Source of the DNA: Closterium sp. Naga37s-1
Taxonomy: Eukaryota; Streptophyta; Zygnematophyceae; Desmidiales; Closteriaceae
NCBI GenBank assembly: GCA_947471745.1
Contig: CANJKZ010000955.1
Span: 2,043,501 to 2,107,500 of the forward strand
Reading direction: 5' to 3'
DNA: 64,000 bases
The translations under genes and the position numbers were made by a program. Positions 10,548 to 20,355 of this stretch are shown here, in pieces. The notes beneath the pieces are model-generated. The model searched no databases and was not told the origin of the DNA. It was given only the letters and a program-made list of their open reading frames with translations. Positions within the stretch are counted from its first letter, which is position 1. Each line of letters begins with the position of its first letter.

Positions 10548-11992
10548 CTCTCAAGAAAAAACGGGCTCGTGCTACCCCATCTACGTCTGATTAGGGAACG
10601 GATACTCCCCGCGTCGACCCACCTTTCATTGTTTGGATGAAACAGCTGAACGAGCTCCGCCTCATCGGCGTGAGCGACTCGCCAATCGTCGCCGTGCTGG
10701 CCCGTCGACATTCGGTCCGTCAACCAGTGTCGCGCCCGACATATCGACTGGCGACGCAGAGATGGCGCCAGAGGAAGAGGACTAGATCAACAATGAGGAC
10801 GAGTCTTACTGCGACTCTGGCGGCTACACCGCCGCCGACGCCATTGACGACCCGGATGCTGAATCGGCGCCGCATGGCGATGCAAAAGGGAAGCGCAAAG
10901 TCGCAGGAGCTCGCCCGAAGAAGCTGCACTGGACGCCCGAAGAATTAACGGAGCTTGCTGCTGCCATGTGGATGGCGATATACGACTTTGACAGCATGAA
11001 GGGGAAACAAGGCGCGCAATTCAGGAAGAGATTGAGGCGTTGCATGCGTATCACTAACCCTGCGTGGCGTCGCCCTTCCGAGGCAATGTCGAAGCAGTGG
11101 CCTCGTCTGAAGCAGCGTTTGGACGAGATATTGGAGGCGGAAAACGACACCGGGGACAAGCCTATGCCTAGGCCCGAATGGTTCCAGTACGTCGACAACT
11201 GGTGGAACGCGAATAGGGCGCCAGACCCGCACGTACTTGACAAAGGATGGACTCGGAATGCCAACGCCGTGCCAAACGAATCCGGGGCGCCATTGCAGCC
11301 TATTGAAGAAGACGAAAACGAGGTAAGAGGTGTGAGAAGATGGCTTACCTGCATATCAACAATGTGCTGAAACCTTTATCGTTGCTAATAACTTCTATTC
11401 CATATAATTCAGCAAACTAATATCTTCTACCTTAACCCTCTATTCCCTTTCCTACATAACAGAAGCAAACCCAGCAGCGCCTTCCATCCCGGTGCGTCGT
11501 CACGCCATGGAATCTGCCGCATATGCCGGGCATTTGCTCGTCGCCGAAACCATGGCGCGCATTATGGCAGACCGTGGCACCAGGCAGGACGCAGCCTTTG
11601 AGAGGCTCATCGCGGTACTTGAACGCATGGCGCCTGTTCCGCCACCCACCAATGCACCGCCTTTCCCCGCGCCTACAGCCCCCGGCACACGCAGCGCCAC
11701 TCCTTCTCCCGGATCCCGCGCTGCTACTGGGTTTGCCACAGGGGCGGACTACACTAACGGTCGCGCACACCAAGTGCCTGCCTCCTGGTTTCCCCCCTGT
11801 CCCGCAACTACCGGTCCTGTTCTTACTCCGCCGGGAACGGCGCCGACGGCACCAAGCCATGCATTCGAGATGGGCACCGTGAGGCAGCTCTACACCGTGC
11901 AACAAATCCCGGCGCCCATTGCCATGGATAGCAACGGGCAGTGGTACTTTACTGCTCCGGCGGCGGACGGTCTTCGCCCTCATGGCGCCTAA
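10548..11992 (+). pseudogene. Harbinger Myb/SANT-like accessory protein
   Basis: The core reads KKLHWTPEELTELAAAMW...FRKRLRRCMRITNPAWRRPSEAMSKQWPRLKQRLDEIL, a tryptophan-spaced Myb/trihelix-like DNA-binding domain typical of the Harbinger accessory gene. Upstream is an acidic stretch (MAPEEED, then INNEDESYCDSGGY) broken by an in-frame TAG at about 10780. A good donor (GAG|GTAAGA at 11322/11323) and an acceptor near 11462 (AACAG) suggest an intron. The second exon (11492-11992) starts RRHAMESAAYAGHLLVAETMA, continues with a Pro/Thr-rich linker, and ends in LRPHGA. With the nearest acceptor the two exons do not join in phase, so either the acceptor differs or there is another shift. Confidence 0.7.
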
Positions 11993-12107
11993 GCCATGCC
12001 TCGTTGATGTGGATGCCGAACTGGCGGCGCCGTTCTTCGGCAATGGCTCTGTTCACCGCGGGCGTTGGAAGCCAGCGGTAACCCCTCATGCCCTGACGGT
12101 CCCACCA

Positions 12108-13356
12108 TCAGTTCCGCACGCGGTTCTGAGCTTGGCGACGTCCTCCCCTTGCATCCCACAGGCACTCCTCCCTTGTCATGATCATATTGTGAAGAATGAC
12201 CGCGCAACCAACACCTGCACACACCCGCCAGAGCTTGCTGCCATGGCAGTCCGAGAAAATGCGCCACCGTCCGTTGAACAGCCCCATAGCCCTCTCCACT
12301 GACATGCGGGTTGAGGAGTGGACGTAGTTGAAAGTCTGCTCCCACCCGCGTAGAAGTCTTGCCCTGCTTGCATGGATAGGTACTAGGGAGAAGTCGGTTA
12401 GCGGGTAGGCAGCATCACCTAGAAGTTGGTACGGCTGTATGTTACCTCTCTGTAATCGCTCATAAAGCGCACTTCTTGAAAACACACGCATCATGTGAAG
12501 ACCCCGGATAACCAACGACATAGTCCCATATGTTACATTTGGCATCAACCGTCAGTTGCAATTGCACCGAGTACATGTGCTTTCTGCAATAGTATTCGGT
12601 GCGGTATTCGTCAATGCCCCGCACTTGGATGTGGGTCCCATCAACTGCGCCAATGACGTTGGGCACACTTTTGCATTCGCGAAATTCAGCCTCCATACTG
12701 ACCATTTGTTCACGCGTAGGGAATCGCACCCACTCGGTCTTGAATCTGTGCGGAAACTCTCGAAGGAATATATCAACCACTCGGTGACATAGTGTCTTCG
12801 AGACACTGAAGTACTCGCTCATGTCAATGAAAGTCATCCCAGTTACCAGATGTTTGGTCGGAATGAGCACGCATAAGAGAATGGGGAGGGCAAGGGCGCT
12901 AGTGATCGGGAGGAACGCTGGCTCAAGCTCATCAGCGATGTGTTCAAGAATGGCGCGATCAATGCGGAACAGGTTAACAAACTATGTCTCCGACATTGTG
13001 CGAATCCGGTCCATCCAGTGGGCCATACGTGCATCTCTGGCCTGCCTGTTACGCTTGAGAGCGAGGGTTCTCTCTGCAATTCGTTCGGCGCGATAGTCGT
13101 TAGAGACGCTGTCTGAAAAGACAGTAGCTAGATTGACTGGGAGGGAGTCCGTCTCTGCATCATCAATAGCCTTCCAATGCATGAAGGCAGCTATAGCTGC
13201 GGCTGCGCCTCTGGGGAGGTAATCCGACACGGTGAAAAGTAGGTACGTGATACAATAGTGTGGTGCTATGTTGTGTTTGAATTGGCCTCTCTTTTGTACT
13301 TCGTATTTCTCTAGACCTTGGTGTTTTTGGTGGGCCGAGCACGCAGCGCATAACAC
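12108..13356 (-). pseudogene. Harbinger DDE_Tnp_4 transposase
   Basis: The minus-strand frame begins near 13356. Helix-rich N-terminal sequence includes FVNLFRIDRAILEHIADEL. The catalytic triad can be seen as GAVDGTHIQV (first Asp), LLGDAAYPL (second Asp) and STRMSVERAMGLFNGRWRI (Glu). FVNLFRIDRA is preceded by an in-frame TAG at 12982-12984, and a one-base shift near 12475 separates SSHDACVF from RSALYERLQRG. The length without these (about 410 codons) is normal for the family. The enzyme cuts and pastes the element using the DDE active site. This copy could not make a full protein. Confidence 0.85.
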
Positions 13357-14290
13357 GGTTACGTAGGCAGCGGTGAATCAAATGTTGACGGCATCCTGCA
13401 TGAATCAAACGATTCACACACGATTGCCCCCAAACCCCCTGAACGTGGCACGTTCGGGAGTGTCGCACTCTGCCGAAGATGGCAATCGCATGGGTCATGG
13501 CCGGCAGTGTTGAAGGTGGGCAGACTTCGAACCGCGTGGGGCCACTTTCAAATGTGAATTAATGCCATGTCAACATTTCGAGTCGCGTGAGCAAACTTCG
13601 GATGGTGTCCAAACCCACGAATGCGCCAGAAATCTCGAGATATTAATTTCGGCGCACTGGGGTATGCTGGAGCTGAAACTTAACTCAAACTTCAATATTT
13701 TCCCGAAGAACAAAAAAAGAGTTAGAGTAGCAAGAACCAGGTGGGAGATCAAAACGATGACGAGAGAGAAGGTCCCAAGGAAGCCCCAAACCAATCAAAC
13801 CCCCATAAGCTCACAAAATACCCTCTCTATAGGAACACAACTTTGACTCTTGTCATTTTTCCAACCTCTGAAATCCACCTCATCCAAATTGGTCACACAT
13901 ACCAATCTGGTTTGGCTTCTCCCAACCACTTGGCAGCAACTACAGTAGAGTGATGAAAATTCCCAACCTGCAATGGTCTATTACCCACATAGTGTCACTC
14001 CACAAATTCCCAAAGTCGCCGCAACCAAAAATATCAAAGCATACGAACTTCAACCGTTCGTAAATTTCTCGTTCGTGCTCCGATTGAAAAGATCATTTGT
14101 TCAACGGAAAGCTATTGAGCAGAGAAGTCATTTCAGATATCTGCTCAAACAAAATAAAAATTCACACACACTCGCAACATCCAAACCATGCTAAATACAA
14201 AGTATTTCACACACGCATACCACGCATGCAAAGCACGAACATGGGATAGGAGGCAGACAGACGTGAATGCATATGGTAGCATCACGCAAC
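13357..14290. other. Spacer, possibly LTR of Copia H
   Basis: On the minus strand, a purine-rich stretch just right of 14291 (AGAGATGGGAG) precedes TGTTGCGTGATG, as expected for a polypurine tract and the start of a 3' LTR. The LTR would run leftward to an end I cannot fix. 13357-13560 has no recognisable content. Confidence 0.35.
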
Positions 14291-15035
14291 AAACTCCCAT
14301 CTCTGGCTGCCAACCATCATCCCACATGCCTCAGCTCATGCATGCAACCTCAATGCACACTCAATCCAGCAAGCTTCATCCCCTTCCAATGCTCAGGCTC
14401 AAGCAGGCGCTTGTTGAATATATCTTCTACCTGCTGCTGGGTCTTCACGATCTCCAACCGCATCTCCTTGCCCAGGAGCCTCCTCACCCAATGCCACTTA
14501 GGCCTGATGTGTTTTGTCAGCCCACGCAGACAAGCATTCTTGGCCAAATTCACAGCCGACTCATTGTCACAGAACATCACAGTCGGCTCCCTTGACCAAC
14601 CCCAATCTCTTCCAACAAACGCCTCAATTCCACCACCTCCTTGGCCCCATGATGCAAGTCCATATACTCAGTCTCACATGAGGACATCCCCACAACATTC
14701 TGCTTCTTACTGCGCCAGGTCACTGCACCACCACCAAACAGGCACACATAGCCTCCAATGCTAGTCCCATCCGCGTTCACAGAGTTGAAGCTAACATCAG
14801 TGTAGCAGGTCAAGAGCATCTCCTCCTTGCTCATATCAGCTGTACCCCGCTGCAGCCTCTGCCTCACAGCACTATACCCCAAACCCACTGATGCTGTAGC
14901 ACTCACATAGCGGACCAACCTCTTGGCCGCTTCCAGCTGCTCATGACTGGGGCGTGAGACCACACTGGCAAGCCTAGATGTAGCAAAGGCAATGTCAGAC
15001 CGTGTGTGGTTCGCAACATAGTTGAGTGCCCCAAC

Positions 15036-15809
15036 TAGGGATGAGCAAGGGGGCGTGCGGTGGCTCGAAAAACGTTCGAGCACCGATGGATTCGTTGTGG
15101 TGCTGAAAGGAAGGCGCACCCCGACGGGCATGGAGCACCGCCTCGGTTGATCCCAGACCTTGGCAACCGCTCCTAAGAACGAGTGACGTAACGACCGCCC
15201 TCGGCTTTCACCGTGTGTTGCTCGCAGCACCGGAGGGACCGGGCGAGCTCCTCTTGCAGGAGATCAGGTCGCAGTCCCCTCCCACGAAACTAGCTCAGTA
15301 GGCCCGCCATCCCAAAGGCTAGTAGTGATCGGGAGCGAGGCAAGTCGCGAATACGGTCGGTTTGGGCAGCGGGGTGGCACCCGACGTCCTCTCCATCCCG
15401 GATCTCGACGAACCTCGACACCAGGGAGCCTGCTTCCCGGCGGCACCGGGCGTCCATGCGGAACAAAAAACAAATCCCTTTCCCCCGCTTGCTCGCCGAT
15501 CGCTTCCCAACTAGCGAACACAAACATGTTCGTGTTCGCCCCTAGACGAACACATCCGTTTGCCGAACCGAACAGTGTTCGGTTCGGCGAACACTTTAAG
15601 CAAAAACACGTGTTCACCGTTCGCCTGTGAAGGCATGTTCGGGCGAACATCGAACACGTTCGTGTTCGTCGCGGGGCAAATTGCAGCAGCGGCCCGAACA
15701 CGAACGTGTTCGGGCGAACATCGAACACTGTTCGGCGAACAATTTAAGCAAAAAAAACAAACATGTTCGGTTCGCCTCGAACGTGTGTTCGCCCTTGTGC
15801 TCATGTCTA
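15036..15809. mobile_element. Non-autonomous hAT element, GAACA subfamily, with extra insert
   Basis: It starts TAGGGATGAGCAAGGGG and ends TGTGCTCATGTCTA, with identical 8-bp flanks GCCCCAAC. The right 300 bp (15510-15809) closely matches the 332-bp elements at 19370 and 56417. The left terminus is followed by about 460 bp of GC-rich DNA (15053-15510) that the other copies lack. The element sits in the Copia H fragment. Confidence 0.85.
15053..15510. other. Unidentified GC-rich insert within hAT element
   Basis: This segment is absent from sister hAT copies. CCCAACTAG occurs both at the outer left junction (15030-15038) and at the inner right junction (about 15505-15513), which suggests a duplication or template switch. 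It contains no recognised protein domain, rRNA or tRNA. It may be captured host DNA or an unknown small element. Confidence 0.45.
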
Positions 15810-15969
15810 GCCCCAACCATAGAATGAAATAGCTTTCTGTCACTTTCGCCCACCACCTCCTGGCATCGGAAAGCAGCTCGTTAGCACAGGCGCTGTACTA
15901 CTTCCACAGCGTCGGCAAAGCTGTGGCAAGGAGCTTCTCTAATAGCGGGGAGGGGTCGGCGCATGCTCT

Positions 15970-16735
15970 TAGACATGAGCAAACCCGTGAGTCGAGCATG
16001 ACATGAGACCCAAGGTCTTTATCCTCAGGCCAAACTCAAAACTCGACCATGAAGTCAAGAAAACAATGATTGAGACGAGTCGTTTTCACTTGACCCGTTT
16101 CTAGTGAAACTATACTGGTGACAACCTCTCCCAACACCTCCCCCAAAGGCCGGTCCCGCTACCTGCTTCATCCATGCTAGTGCTATATCTGCACGGATCT
16201 GGTGGCAAAGTGTCAAAACCCATTCAGATCTGGTGATGAAAATGCCGAGAAAATTCAACTCGACAGGAAAAAAAAATGAGTTAAATAAAACTAGACCAAA
16301 AGTCCAGTTTTTGTCCAGTCTTTTGAAGAAAATTGACACTCAGACTCGACATACTCAGGGCTCAAATACTGAGTTGATTGCTAAAGTCTACATGCGGTGC
16401 TCCAGGCCAGGGTGACCAGGAGCTCGTTGTACTGGGGTTGTTATGTCGAGCCCTCGACAGCCTTGGTGATGTCGCGGGCAAGAAACCCCTTTAGCACCAC
16501 CAGCTTCCTCTCAGCACGGGTGGTCCAGTGCTAGGACATGGTTCAGGCAAAAGAAAATTGGAGACAAGGGATTCGTATTCAACGTGCTATCAAAATCACA
16601 GCCAATCTGTCGATCGTAAACTAACCAGCACCAAGCAATACCAATGCTCACCTGCGGCTGGGCCAACTGCACAGTGATATGCCCTCCCTCACACCATAAG
16701 CTAGCCCCTCCTTCCCAGCACTGCCTCCCCCACGC
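15970..16735. other. Spacer with hAT-like end and GAGTCGA/TCGA motifs
   Basis: TAGACATGAGCAAACCCG at about 15969 matches the hAT terminal sequence, and TCGA-type motifs follow at 16000-16100 and 16240-16370. No right end or target duplication could be paired. The remainder (16400-16735) has no supported gene. Confidence 0.4.
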
Positions 16736-16737
16736 GT

Positions 16738-16979
16738 AGGGTTGAGCATGGGCCGAGCAGGCTTCGGCCCGGGTCGGGCCGGGGCGGGCTGCCCCAAAAA
16801 GTGGGCCGGAACCTGTCCGGCCTGCCCCGGGCCAAAGGAGCAACACCTCGGCCCGGGCTCGGCCAGGGGGTGTCCGGGCCAAGAAGGGCCCGGTCGGGCT
16901 GACTGAGTATGGCTTGGATTCGCGACAGGCAAAAATTGCCTCGCGAATTCGCGATTGGCGATTTCGATGCAATCCCTAC
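16738..16979. mobile_element. hAT-like element, GACCCG/GGCCCG subfamily (probable)
   Basis: The left end TAGGGTTGAGCATGGG and the right end GATGCAATCCCTA are inverted-repeat-like, and the interior is dense in GGGCCGG/CCCGGGC motifs. The 8-bp flanks (CCCACGCG and CTGCGTCA) do not match, so the ends or the element's integrity are uncertain. Confidence 0.4.
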
Positions 16980-17062
16980 TGCGTCAATATCTTACCCCCT
17001 ACTGGCTACCACAGCGACTTTGCCAACCCAACCAAAGTTCCCCCCTTAACCTAACTTCACTG

Positions 17063-17900
17063 TTGGCATGAGCAGGCGGCCCGTTCGGGTCAGGCCGGCC
17101 CGACCCGACCCGGGATTTTGCCCAGGTCGGGTCAGGGATTTCATCGGCCTGCCCCGGGCAAGTCGAGTCGACTCGGCCCGGCCTAAAACCCGACCCGAGC
17201 AGGGAACTCGGGCCGGGTCGGGCCGCGTTCCTGGCCCGACATTGACCCGACCCAAATTCTGGTCCCGACATTGACCTGACCCTAATTCTCGTCAGGTACA
17301 CAGGAAACCCGGGTCGGGTCAGACCCGACCCGATTTCGACACAGGGGGGGCGGAAACCCCAACAATTCGATGTACAGGGGACTATTTTCCCCTCGACATC
17401 AGTTCCTTTTCACGATCGTAACTTCCGCGATCAATGTCCTAGGAACCCTAAGTCCTTCGTTTGCATCCAGAGTCCACATTGGCCGACTAGCTTATGTAGA
17501 GTACTTTCGATAACCTGCATTCTAGGGAAATCAGGTTCATTATTCTAGATTAGGATACGATTTTGAGATGCAATTTCAGATTACTGGCTGCACGTGACCA
17601 GTTAGGCACGCGACCATGGCATAGGCGGCACACATAGCACCTGTCCGGACGGGTTCAGGGCGGCCGCGTGCGCAGGGGCGGGCGCGTTCAGGGGTTGACG
17701 CGTTTTAGCCGGCCCGACCCGACCTCGGGTCGACCCGACCCGAGACCGGGTCAGGCCTGACCCAGCCCTAAACACCCGGGCCAGGTCAGGGTCCTCAACA
17801 CCTTGGCCCAGTTCTGGCCCAACCCGACCCGACCCGGAAACCAGCCTGGCCCGGCCAAGTCGGGTCAGGTCGGGCGGGTCGGGCCGCCTGATCATGCCTA
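17063..17900. mobile_element. Non-autonomous hAT element, GACCCG subfamily
   Basis: It starts TTGGCATGAGCAGG and ends GATCATGCCTA, flanked by CTTCACTG (17055-17062) and CTTCACGG (17901-17908), an 8-bp duplication with one mismatch. Subterminal arrays of GACCCGACCCGG/CGGGTCGGG occupy 17085-17335 and 17700-17885. About 360 bp of unrelated DNA lies between. No transposase is encoded. Confidence 0.72.
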
Positions 17901-18338
17901 CTTCACGGCACTGAATCTACAAAACCCAATTAGCACACAACCAATTTCAATCTGGCCAGAAGAAACAGGTCGTTCAAATCTACTCGAACTCTTCAATTTC
18001 CGCTATTTTTTTACAGCTGATGAAGGACCCCTACGATAAATAGCCCGCAGAATTTACCCACAAACACCCTCCTTAACTATAGCCACCTTGATACTGTTGC
18101 ATTTACAATGTGTTTATGCTGCACAATTGGACCCACCCACAACAGGGACATGGCTGGCCATAAACTCAGTGGGGAGCTTCCGTACACCATTTTCAGCCTC
18201 ACGCGGCTTTCATCTCTGTGAGTCACGTCACTTTCATCCTCACAACCCCATGCAGCTTCCATGTTTTGGGACGCCTCAAAGTGAAGCGCTGTTCATCCCT
18301 ATCAATCATGTCACTTACACCTGGCCATGAGCACCAGG

Positions 18339-19180
18339 GAGACATGAGCATTTGGTCGAGTTTCTTAAAGCTGCGGTCTACATTCAAAACAGTGTTTTTT
18401 GGGGGTATTTTTTATGCCCACCCTTTCGTGCGGCCTGATTGGAGAACGAAGTCAGCATGTTTCAGAAACACTTCAGCGACGAACTCAGACAGGAAACGCG
18501 AATCCAGCCCCATTTCGTGCTGACGCGTGGTTTCGGGGAAGGGGTCGGCGGAAGGGCGGAAACAACCTGGGGAGTTCGGTTTCGGGCGGAAAGAACACCA
18601 ACCCCCTCTCTCCACCCCCCTAAACCGTTAGCTTTGCAGGAAAGGGGGCCGAGTCCAAAAACTGGTCACCCTGTTTTCAAGTGATAAACTCAAGCCTCCC
18701 GGTCGAAGTATGTAGACCGCAGCTTTAACTCGACTTGTTCGCTGTAGTCGTCCCGGGACGAGTGTCGAGTTCGAGTTTCGCGTGGAGAAACTCTGGCCTC
18801 GGCCGAGCCGAGTCGAGTTTTACTCGCCGAGTTTTTTATATCTCGGTGAAAACTCGTGCTCCATGTTCGAGTTTTTCCGGAACTCGCAATTTTTTACAGA
18901 CTCGCGCGAGTATTATAGGACTCGACAAGTCAGATCCATGCTCTGTTGTCTTGTATTACCGTAAGAAACATGTAGCTGTAGATGGCATACATTAATATAC
19001 GGCTTACAGCCCATAAATAGCTACTTAGTCTGTCTCGAGCCCAAGCTCTGTTGCCGAGTGTATTAATAAAACTCGACGAGTTTCTAAAAAGCTTGCCCAT
19101 TATAGACGAGCGTCGAATCCGCCTCCTAGCCAAAAAAATCTCGACCGAGTTTTACTCGATTTGTCAAATGCACATGTCTA
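18339..19180. mobile_element. hAT-like element, TCGAG subfamily, split by MITE
   Basis: The left GAGACATGAGCATTTGGTCGAG and the right GCACATGTCTA resemble the hAT ends in this window. The interior (18730-18930 and 19040-19165) is filled with ACTCGAC/GAGTCGAG motifs. A 364-bp MITE (18365-18728) interrupts its left side. The expected 8-bp duplication was not found, so the exact ends are tentative. Confidence 0.45.
18365..18728. mobile_element. 364-bp MITE with 19-bp terminal inverted repeats
   Basis: The left end TTAAAGCTGCGGTCTACAT and the right end ATGTAGACCGCAGCTTTAA are perfect reverse complements over 19 bases. The terminal TTAA could itself be a target duplication (piggyBac-like) or TTA/TAA (Harbinger-like), which the sequence alone does not settle. 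The interior encodes nothing. It lies inside a TCGAG-type hAT element. Confidence 0.78.
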
Positions 19181-19369
19181 GCCAGGTTGACCCGTCCCTC
19201 CCGCCTCATGGTTTTGGCCAGGCCGGGTCGTATCACTCCTCTAATTGGCGGGCAGGCGCAACAGGGCCCGAACCACTTTAAGCCTGGTCAGGTTGGTCAA
19301 ATCATCAGGCCACCCAGGTTGGGTTGGGTCGGCGACCCGATGCTCGGGGTTACTTTCACCCCCTCACAC

Positions 19370-19701
19370 TAGGGATGAGCAAGGGGCGAACACGAACATG
19401 TTCGTGTTCGCCCCTAGACGAACACATCCGTTTGCCGAACCGAACACTGTTCGGTTCGGCGAACACTTTAAGCAAAAACACGTGTTCGCCGTTCGCATAT
19501 GAAGGCATGTTCGGGCGAACCTCGAACACGTTCGTGTTCGTCGCGGGGCAAATTGCAGCAGCGGCCCGAACACGAACGTGTTCGGGCGAACATCGAACAC
19601 TGTTCGGCGAACAATTTAAGCAAAAAAAACAAACCTGTTCGGTTCGCCTCGAACGTGTTCGAGGCGAACCGAACAGGTGTTCGCCCTTGTGCTCATGTCT
19701 A
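19370..19701. mobile_element. 332-bp non-autonomous hAT element, GAACA subfamily
   Basis: It runs from TAGGGATGAGCAAGG to TTGTGCTCATGTCTA with identical 8-bp target duplications CCTCACAC (19362-19369 and 19702-19709). The terminal inverted repeats are TAGGGATGAGCA and TAGACATGAGCA. The interior is almost wholly made of GAACA/TGTTC motifs, many forming CGAACACGTTCG palindromes. It is nearly identical to the copy at 56417-56748, implying recent movement. It matches hAT-superfamily hallmarks: 8-bp duplication, short inverted ends and subterminal motif clusters. Confidence 0.92.
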
Positions 19702-19789
19702 CCTCACACTCACAATAATCGCCAACACTAGAATGGTTAGAATCCTGTCAGTCACTCGCATAATCAACTGAATCTAGACACGTCCATGT

Positions 19790-20355
19790 AGACATGAGCT
19801 GGGGGGCGAACGCATGTTCGGTTCGCCCGAACATGCGTATTTTTTTTGCCTTAAAGGGCAAGGCTAGAATTACCGAGTTGGGTGGCAAAGCGTCACCACT
19901 TTCATGCGATTGGTCCAGATTTCACTTGGTTTTCGACTGGATTGGTTTTCAATTTTCCAACCGAACCTCCTTCTGGGGTTTTCCAAACCTACAATTTCCC
20001 GTTGACTTCGTGTGTAATTCAGGTCTTGGGTTTTAAATGTTCGCCTGAACATGTTCGGGTTCGGCCCGAACATGTTCGGGCGTTCGCGGTGCGCAAGGGA
20101 GAAATTCCCGAACATCGAACATGTTTGGGAGTTTCTCCCGATTCCGCTAACATCAAATATTCACGGAATAATCGGCGCGACAAATGTCGCGCTGGTTGGA
20201 TTAAAAACATACGGAACCAACAGATCGAGCTCATTGAAAGCTCGAGCTACCTTTCTGTCGCACTAAAGCGCCCATGTTAACTGTTAGTTAGGCACACATG
20301 TCCTTCTAAGGCCGTTTTTTAGGGTAAGACTAGCCTATACGCCTCCTATGGTATT
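19790..20355. mobile_element. hAT-like element, GAACA subfamily (right end not found)
   Basis: TAGACATGAGCTGGGG at 19790 resembles the hAT ends. GTTCGCC/GAACATG motifs cluster at 19800-19835 and 20035-20130. Between them is non-repetitive DNA. No matching right terminus or duplication was identified before Copia C1 begins at 20356. Confidence 0.45.

Larger units (their letters stand above)
10540..13356. mobile_element. PIF/Harbinger DNA transposon (decayed)
   Basis: Two convergent coding regions make up this element: a Myb/SANT-like accessory protein on plus (about 10548-11992) and a DDE_Tnp_4 transposase on minus (13356-12108). This two-gene layout is diagnostic of PIF/Harbinger elements, where the Myb-like protein helps bring the transposase to the element ends. 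I could not fix the terminal inverted repeats. A weak match, AAAGTTGCCCCAC near 10067 against GTGGGGCCACTTTC near 13540, lacks a clear TTA/TAA target duplication. Both genes carry disabling changes, so the copy is inactive. Confidence 0.82.
14291..15960 (-). mobile_element. Copia fragment H (RT end and RNase H)
   Basis: Fossil Copia LTR element, minus strand. Parts seen are the end of reverse transcriptase, the connection region (VGALNYVANHTRSDIAFATS), and RNase H with SCETEYMDL and FCDNESAVNLAKN. The 5' two thirds is absent, so this is an old, broken fragment with several breaks. A hAT element (15036-15809) sits inside it, flanked by an 8-bp duplication of H sequence (GCCCCAAC at 15028-15035 and 15810-15817). 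Confidence 0.8.

Noticed and set aside
10060-13550. Harbinger terminal inverted repeats AAAGTTGCCCCAC / GTGGGGCCACTTTC
   Set aside because: A 13-base near match without a TTA/TAA duplication could be chance, so element ends were left at the coding limits.
15053-15510. Helitron ending in CTAG
   Set aside because: The right junction does end in CTAG, but there is no 5' TC, no A/T insertion site and no 3' hairpin.
17046-17301. RPDPARVP-type open frames in the GACCCG elements
   Set aside because: These are direct translations of the GACCCG motif array of a non-coding hAT element.
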